17,743 nucleotides of DNA, taken from positions 1-17,743 of the forward strand of contig CALGVL010000240.1 of assembly GCA_937930165.1 (NCBI GenBank). The letters run 5' to 3'. Positions within the stretch are counted from its first letter, which is position 1; each line of letters begins with the position of its first letter. Of this stretch, positions 13,501-17,743 are shown piece by piece. This DNA is from an uncultured Acetobacteraceae bacterium. Its GTDB lineage: Bacteria > Pseudomonadota > Alphaproteobacteria > Acetobacterales > Acetobacteraceae. The notes under the pieces are model-generated. The model was not told the origin of the DNA. It saw nothing but the letters and a program-made list of their open reading frames with translations, and searched no databases. The translations under genes were made by a program, and so were the position numbers.

Positions 13501-14648
13501 TGCTGAAGCCAGGACAGATCGCCGTCGTCGGCGCGGCGGAGAGCACGAAGATCGGCGTGGTGCCGGAATTGTCGCAGATCGGCCTGCATGCCGACGCGGC
13601 GCTGAACGCCATGGCGGATGCGGGGCTGAAGCCCTCGGACATCGATGGGCTTGCCTGCGTCGGCCCGATGATGCCGCAGCAGATCGCGCATTACCTCGGC
13701 ATCGTGCCGAAATGGGTGGATGGCACCGGGGTCGGCGGCTGCTCCTTCATGCTGCATGTCCGCCACGCGGCCGCCGCCATCGCCGCCGGCTATTGCAACA
13801 CCGTGCTGATCACCCATGGCGAGAGCGGCAAGTCCCGCATCGCCGCCACGCCCCGCCCGCCGGAGCCGGAGAGCTTGGCCGGGCAGTTCGAGGCGCCCTA
13901 CGGCCCCTTCGGCCCTCCGACGCTCTTCCCCATCCCTGTCCTGCGCTACATGAAGACCTATGGCGTGACGCATGAGCATCTGGCCATGGTCGCCGTGGTG
14001 CAGCGGGAATGGGCGGCGAAGAACCCGCGCGCCATGTTCCGCGACCCGATCACGGTCGATGACGTGCTGAACAGCCGGATGATCGCCTACCCCTTCCGCA
14101 TCCTGCAATGCTGTCTGGTGACGGATGGCGGCGGCGCGCTGATCCTGACCAGCGCCGACAGGGCGAAGGACTTCCCGACCAAGCCGGTCTACATCCTCGG
14201 CACCGGCGAGAGCGTCGAGACCACCATGGTCTCGCAGATGGAGGACTTCACCTCCTCCCGCGCCTTCCGGGTCGCCGGCCCGACTGCCATGCAGGCGGCC
14301 GGCATCAAGCACTCGGACGTGGATCACCTGATGATCTACGACGCCTTCGCCCACCTCCCGCTCTACGGGCTGGAGGACCTGGGTTTCTGCAAGCGCGGCG
14401 AGGCCAAGGACTTCATCTGGGAGCGCAACACCGCGCCGGGCGGGAAGCTGCCGCTGAACACCAATGGGGGCGGGCTGTCCTACACCCATACCGGCATGTA
14501 CGGCATGTTCGCCCTGCAGGAGAGCGTCCGGCAGATGCGCGGCACCGCGCCGGCGCAGGTGCCGGGGGCGAAGATCAGCGTCTGCCACGGCGTCGGTGGC
14601 ATGTTCTCCGCCAGCGGCACCGTGGTCTTCAGCAACGAGCGGCCTTAG
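13500..14648 (+). CDS. Thiolase-like protein (SCP-x / lipid-transfer thiolase family)
   Basis: This 382-aa protein has a thiolase fold. It is predicted to make or break carbon-carbon bonds in acyl-CoA substrates with the DUF35 protein encoded just before it. Visible landmarks are the nucleophile-position Cys81 in GVGGCSFM, the VTDGGGALILT strand (207-217), IYDAFAHLPLYGLEDLG (279-295), NTNGGGLSYTHTG (320-332) with His330, and a C-terminal CHGVGG (Cys362, His363). The canonical GHP motif of degradative thiolases is replaced by THT. This fits the SCP-x branch, which also includes the DUF35-bound retro-aldolases of steroid side-chain breakdown. Which reaction is catalysed is not clear. The ATG at 13500 (overlap TGATG) is preferred to the GTG at 13497, and the difference is one residue. 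A strong hairpin follows the stop. Confidence 0.88.
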   Translation: MLKPGQIAVVGAAESTKIGVVPELSQIGLHADAALNAMADAGLKPSDIDGLACVGPMMPQQIAHYLGIVPKWVDGTGVGGCSFMLHVRHAAAAIAAGYCNTVLITHGESGKSRIAATPRPPEPESLAGQFEAPYGPFGPPTLFPIPVLRYMKTYGVTHEHLAMVAVVQREWAAKNPRAMFRDPITVDDVLNSRMIAYPFRILQCCLVTDGGGALILTSADRAKDFPTKPVYILGTGESVETTMVSQMEDFTSSRAFRVAGPTAMQAAGIKHSDVDHLMIYDAFAHLPLYGLEDLGFCKRGEAKDFIWERNTAPGGKLPLNTNGGGLSYTHTGMYGMFALQESVRQMRGTAPAQVPGAKISVCHGVGGMFSASGTVVFSNERP

Positions 14649-14657
14649 CCGGCAGAG

Positions 14658-14683
14658 GCGGGGTAGGGGCGGCCCTACCCCGC
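14658..14683. terminator. Bidirectional hairpin between thiolase gene and dctM
   Basis: GCGGGGTAGGG (14658-14668) pairs perfectly with CCCTACCCCGC (14673-14683) around GCGG. The stem lies 10 bases past the plus-strand thiolase stop and includes the dctM stop codon (14675-14677) and its last two codons. It can fold on both transcripts, so it likely serves both convergent units. No T-run is present. Confidence 0.68.
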
Positions 14684-15955
14684 ATACCCCGCCTGCCGCG
14701 GCAGCCAGAGGGCGATCTCCGGGAAGGCGATCAGCAGCCCGGTCCCGAAGGCCAGCATCAGCATATAGGGCAGGATGCTGCGGTTCACCTCGCCCAGCGG
14801 CGCACCGGTGATCGCCTTGATGACCACCAGGTTCATCGCCACCGGCGGGCTGATCAGCGCCATTTCCAGGCTGAGCGTCAGCAGGATGCCGTACCAGATC
14901 TTGTCGATGCCGAGCGCCCCCATCACCGGCAGGATGGCTGGCATGGTCAGCAGGATGATGGAGAAGCTCTCCAGCACCAGCCCCAGCAGGAAGAGCAGCA
15001 CCATCATCGCCAGCAGGAATTGGGTGCGGGAGAGGCCCCAGCTCGTCACCAGCTCCACCAGCTCCTGCGGCACGCGCAGCTTGGTCAGCATGTAGCCGTA
15101 GATCGCCGCCCCCGCGATGATCATCAGCAGCATGGCGGAGGTGCGCGTCGCCTCGCCCACGCCTTCCAGGAAGTCCCGCAGGGTGAGCGCGCGATAGACC
15201 AGCGCCGCGATGACGATGGCGTAGAGCGTGCCGGTGCCCGCCGCCTCGGTCGCGGTGAAGATGCCGAAATAGATCCCGCCGAGGACGAACAAGGGCAGGG
15301 TGATGGACCAGCTGGCGCGGCGCAGCGCCACATGCACCCGCTCCGGCGGCGCCTCCCCCTCCGGGGCGCGGGCATGGCCCTCGGTGATCCAGCACCAGGC
15401 GGCAAACATGGCCGCCATCATCAGGCCGGGGACGATGCCCGCCAGGAACAGCGCGCCAACCGAAGATTCGGTCACATAGGCATAGAGCACCATCGGTGCC
15501 GAAGGCGGGATCAGGATGCCGAGCGTCCCGCCGCCCGCCACCACGCCGAAGGCACCGCGGCGAGACATGCCGTAGCGCAGCATTTGTGGGATGGCGATCT
15601 TGCCCACGGTCAGCGCCGTCGCCACGCTGCTGCCGGAGATGGCGGCGAAGACGGTGCAGGCCGCGACGGTGGCGATGCCGACGCCGCCCCGCACCCGCCG
15701 CAGCATGGCGAAGGCGGCGCCGTAGAGGTCGTCCACCACCCGCCCGCGCACCATCACATGCGCCATCAGCATGAAGAGCGGGATGGCAACCAGCAGATAG
15801 CCGTCGAGCTGCCCGATCACCAATTCGCCGAGCGCAGGCACGCCACCCTCGACCCACCAGAGGACGGCGAGTGGCAGCAGGAACAGCGCCGCGAAGATCG
15901 GCACACCGAGATAGAGCAGCGCGATCAGCGCCGCGAGCATGAGAAGGAAGGTCAT
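14675..15955 (-). CDS. dctM: TRAP transporter large permease (DctM)
   Basis: This 426-aa inner-membrane protein with about 12 hydrophobic helices is the translocation channel of a tripartite ATP-independent periplasmic transporter, driven by an ion gradient (usually Na+). Family marks include the ISGSSVATALTVGKIAIP stretch (106-123), GGGTLGILIPPSAPMVLYAY (141-160), and later a matching second-half segment with ISPPVAMNLVV. The start ATG overlaps the dctQ stop (ATGA at 15952-15955). The stop codon lies in a hairpin shared with the opposite thiolase gene. The gene order dctP-dctQ-dctM in the direction of transcription is standard. The substrate is likely a carboxylate-type organic acid but cannot be specified. 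Confidence 0.96.
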   Translation of the reverse strand: MTFLLMLAALIALLYLGVPIFAALFLLPLAVLWWVEGGVPALGELVIGQLDGYLLVAIPLFMLMAHVMVRGRVVDDLYGAAFAMLRRVRGGVGIATVAACTVFAAISGSSVATALTVGKIAIPQMLRYGMSRRGAFGVVAGGGTLGILIPPSAPMVLYAYVTESSVGALFLAGIVPGLMMAAMFAAWCWITEGHARAPEGEAPPERVHVALRRASWSITLPLFVLGGIYFGIFTATEAAGTGTLYAIVIAALVYRALTLRDFLEGVGEATRTSAMLLMIIAGAAIYGYMLTKLRVPQELVELVTSWGLSRTQFLLAMMVLLFLLGLVLESFSIILLTMPAILPVMGALGIDKIWYGILLTLSLEMALISPPVAMNLVVIKAITGAPLGEVNRSILPYMLMLAFGTGLLIAFPEIALWLPRQAGYAG

Positions 15956-16497
15956 TCGCCCCGGGCCAGGCTTTCGCGTGAGAGCGGATCGGCATCGCCG
16001 CGCGGCAGGTGCTCAGGTTCTCCCCCGAAGACCAGCACGACCGCCTGGACCAGCGCCACCAGCAGCAATACCGCACTGCCCACCGGCAGGATCGCCTGGA
16101 TCCACCATTCAGGGACACCCTCCACATCCGTCATCATGCCGGTCATCTGGCTGAACTCGACCGCCTCGATCCCCGCCACCAGCAGGATCCCGGCGACCAG
16201 AGCCACCGTCAGCGTGCCCAGCAGATGCGCGAGGCGCGCCAGCCGCGGCCCGATGCGGCCGACGGCAATATCGACGCCGATATGCTCGAAGCGCCGCTGC
16301 GCCTCGGGTGCGGCCAGCAATACCAGCGCCACCACCAGCCAGCCGGCCACCTTGTCGCTCCAGGCGAGCGGCATGGCGAACAGGTAGCGTGCCCCGACCG
16401 AAACCACGACGAGCACAAGGCAGAGCAGGGTGGCAAGCGAACCGAGCCAGCCCGCCATGCGGGCCAGCCCGGCGGCCAGCTTCTGCAGCAGCCTCAC
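15952..16497 (-). CDS. dctQ: TRAP transporter small permease (DctQ)
   Basis: This 181-aa membrane protein has four helices (about 17-40, 48-66, 88-110 and 130-157), the DctQ arrangement. The conserved RYLFAMPLAWSDKVAGWLVV region (37-56) and HIGVDI (72-77) confirm the family. DctQ forms the permease complex with DctM. A GTG start at 16497 overlaps the dctP stop (GTGA), and the stop overlaps the dctM ATG, so all three genes are translationally coupled. The C-terminal 20 residues are polar and probably cytoplasmic. Confidence 0.93.
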   Translation of the reverse strand: MRLLQKLAAGLARMAGWLGSLATLLCLVLVVVSVGARYLFAMPLAWSDKVAGWLVVALVLLAAPEAQRRFEHIGVDIAVGRIGPRLARLAHLLGTLTVALVAGILLVAGIEAVEFSQMTGMMTDVEGVPEWWIQAILPVGSAVLLLVALVQAVVLVFGGEPEHLPRGDADPLSRESLARGE

Positions 16498-17495
16498 AGC
16501 GCCTGCAGCAGGTCGAGGATGCGCCGCCCGCCTTCGGGCGCCTGCTTCAGGAAGGCCTGCACCACCGGCGGGTTCATGGCGGCGCGCCAGGAGGCAGTCT
16601 CGGCGGCGCTCTGCTCATGCAGGGTCATGCCGCGGGCGCGGAGTTCGGCTACGGCGTCCGCAGCGGTCTTCTCGGTGACGCCGATCTGGTCCTGCTCCGC
16701 CTTGCGCGCGGCAGCCTCAATGGCCGCGCGCTGCTCCTCGCGCAGCCCGTTCCACCAGCGCGGGTTCACATAGACGTGGCTGATGACGGAGAAATAGGGC
16801 GTGACCGTGCCGAATTTCTGGAATTCGAAGAATCGGCGGGATACGGCGGCGGAGAGGTCGGTCAGCCCCGCATCCAGCAGGCCGGATTGCAGCGCCTGCG
16901 GCACCTCGGGCCCGGGCATTGCCACGGCGGCGGCGCCCACCGCGGTCAGGGCATGGTCGGTCAGTGGGTTGAGGCCGCGCACCTTCAGGCCGCGGAAATC
17001 CTCGACAGTCACGATCGGCTTGCGGTTGCTGGTGAAGATCGCCTGGCGGGAGGTGTAGAGCCACATCAGGTTCCGCACCGCCTTGCGCGCCAGCAGCCCC
17101 TCCAGGAACTTTGCGGCCTCGCTGCCGGGGAATTTGCGGATCGCCTCCAGACTTGAGAACTGGTAGGGAATGGTCATCGCGTTCATTTCCGGCAGGGTGT
17201 TGCCCCACTGGAAATTCACCGCCGCCGCCGCCTCGAAGGCGCCGCGGGCGACGCCGGGGAAATTCTCGGCGGCGCGGGCCAATTGCTCGGCGGGGAAGAC
17301 CTGAACTTCGACGCTACCCTTGGAGCGTGCCTTCACATCCTCGGCGAAGGCGGCCATCACCTGCGCATTGTGGTGCGAGGGCGGGAATTGATGGGACAGC
17401 CGCATCACCGCCGCCCCCTGGGCGCGGGCCGGCCGCAGCAGGGCCGGGGTGGCGAGGGGTGACAGCGCGGCGGCGAGCACGGTACGGCGGCGCAT
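16494..17495 (-). CDS. dctP: TRAP transporter substrate-binding protein (DctP)
   Basis: This 333-aa periplasmic binding protein of the DctP family captures an organic acid for the DctQM permease. The N-terminus MRRRTVLAAALSPLATPALL with cleavage after ARA (residue 25) is a signal peptide. The RRRTVL sequence hints at Tat export but is not a perfect twin-arginine motif. The mature domain has LSHQFPPSHHN (33-43), and the FRGLKVRG segment (167-174) carries Arg173, the usual carboxylate-binding arginine. The VPQALQSGLLDAGLTDL and FFEFQKFGTVTPYF segments also fit. The ATG at 17495 is chosen because the signal peptide begins there; a longer frame to 17630 adds a low-complexity leader with no ribosome-binding site. 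It lies 59 bases after a histidine kinase gene on the same strand, which may regulate it. Confidence 0.94.
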   Translation of the reverse strand: MRRRTVLAAALSPLATPALLRPARAQGAAVMRLSHQFPPSHHNAQVMAAFAEDVKARSKGSVEVQVFPAEQLARAAENFPGVARGAFEAAAAVNFQWGNTLPEMNAMTIPYQFSSLEAIRKFPGSEAAKFLEGLLARKAVRNLMWLYTSRQAIFTSNRKPIVTVEDFRGLKVRGLNPLTDHALTAVGAAAVAMPGPEVPQALQSGLLDAGLTDLSAAVSRRFFEFQKFGTVTPYFSVISHVYVNPRWWNGLREEQRAAIEAAARKAEQDQIGVTEKTAADAVAELRARGMTLHEQSAAETASWRAAMNPPVVQAFLKQAPEGGRRILDLLQAL

Positions 17496-17554
17496 GGGGC
17501 GGATCTCCGGCGGAAATTCCTTCCCGCCGCAGATGCCGTGCCAAGCCGCGGCGG

Positions 17555-17743
17555 TCAACCGGAGGTGAGCGCCTGCGGCTCCGCCCCTTCCGGCTCCTCC
17601 GCGCTCACCAGGGGCAGGCGGATGCGGCATTCCAGGCCGGTGGGGAGGTAGTCCAGCCGGACCTCGCCGCCAAACTCGCGGACCAGCCCCTGTTCCAGCA
17701 GGCGCGAACCGAAGCCGCGGCGGGCCGGCGGCCGCACCGGCGG
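17555..17743 (-). CDS. C-terminal fragment of a sensor histidine kinase (HWE/HisKA_2-like)
   Basis: The gene is cut by the right edge of the window, and only its last 62 residues are visible. GFGSRLLEQGLVREFGGEVRLDYLPTGLECRIRLPL fits the end of the HATPase domain of HWE or HisKA_2 kinases: the G-rich GFGSRLL box, then GG-x-V, and GLECRIRLPL as final strands. It would phosphorylate itself on a histidine and pass the phosphate to an unseen response regulator. The sensor domain, and hence the signal, lies outside. Being just upstream of dctP on the same strand, it could control the TRAP genes, which is inference from position. Confidence 0.78.
   Translation of the reverse strand, partial: PPVRPPARRGFGSRLLEQGLVREFGGEVRLDYLPTGLECRIRLPLVSAEEPEGAEPQALTSG

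Noticed and set aside
13326..16127. Minus-strand open frame of 933 codons
   Set aside because: It overlaps the thiolase gene antisense and the TRAP permease genes in another frame. The real products in those places are certain.
14108..16387. Plus-strand open frame of 759 codons over dctM and dctQ
   Set aside because: It is a shadow of the minus-strand TRAP genes and begins out of frame inside the thiolase gene.
17496..17630. Upstream extension of DctP to 17630
   Set aside because: It would place 45 low-complexity residues before a normal signal peptide and overlap the histidine kinase gene.

Overview
The window is GC-rich, densely coded chromosomal DNA. Gene content and protein style fit an alphaproteobacterium of the Rhodospirillales, most plausibly a Roseomonas-like member of the Acetobacteraceae. 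The supporting features are the Lhr-type exonuclease/ligase pair, the MCP with a PAS domain after HAMP, DUF35/thiolase pairs, TRAP transporters and an HWE-type kinase. This assignment is inference from families and composition; no rRNA or marker gene is present. I found no tRNA, rRNA, CRISPR array, insertion sequence or phage gene, and no gene-free stretch longer than 300 bases.

Layout. Bases 1-2390 (+) hold the end of a beta-CASP/MBL DNA exonuclease overlapping an ATP-dependent DNA ligase. This is the EXO-LIG half of the bacterial Lhr-associated DNA repair cluster. Bases 2508-4209 (+) hold a zinc alcohol dehydrogenase and a small four-helix membrane protein. Bases 4284-5069 (+) hold an HpcH/HpaI aldolase behind a perfect 12-bp inverted repeat that contains its ribosome-binding site. 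Bases 5122-8878 form an iron island. It has a Fur-like box and a ferric-iron binding protein (fbpA), then bfd and bfr on the plus strand, and a convergent two-domain ferric-iron permease (fbpB) on the minus strand with its own Fur-like box at the start codon. Bases 8979-9620 (-) encode a flavin reductase, divergent from a 772-aa chemoreceptor at 9739-12057 (+).

Bases 12133-14648 (+) hold an MBL-fold hydrolase, a DUF35 OB-fold protein and a thiolase-like protein. The last two are translationally coupled and probably form one complex acting on acyl-CoA substrates. They converge, across a bidirectional hairpin at 14658-14683, on a minus-strand TRAP transporter operon (dctP-dctQ-dctM, 17495 to 14675) with overlapping genes. 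The C-terminus of a histidine kinase lies at the right edge.

Working together: FbpA captures Fe3+ in the periplasm and FbpB imports it with an ATPase that is not in this window. Bfr stores iron and Bfd returns it from Bfr. The TRAP proteins import an organic acid, and the MBL/DUF35/thiolase genes may process a related compound, but the link between them rests on proximity alone.

No clearly new system was found. The most noteworthy non-coding signal is a repeated design in which a perfect hairpin embraces or abuts the Shine-Dalgarno sequence of a gene: aldolase, fbpB and MBL hydrolase.
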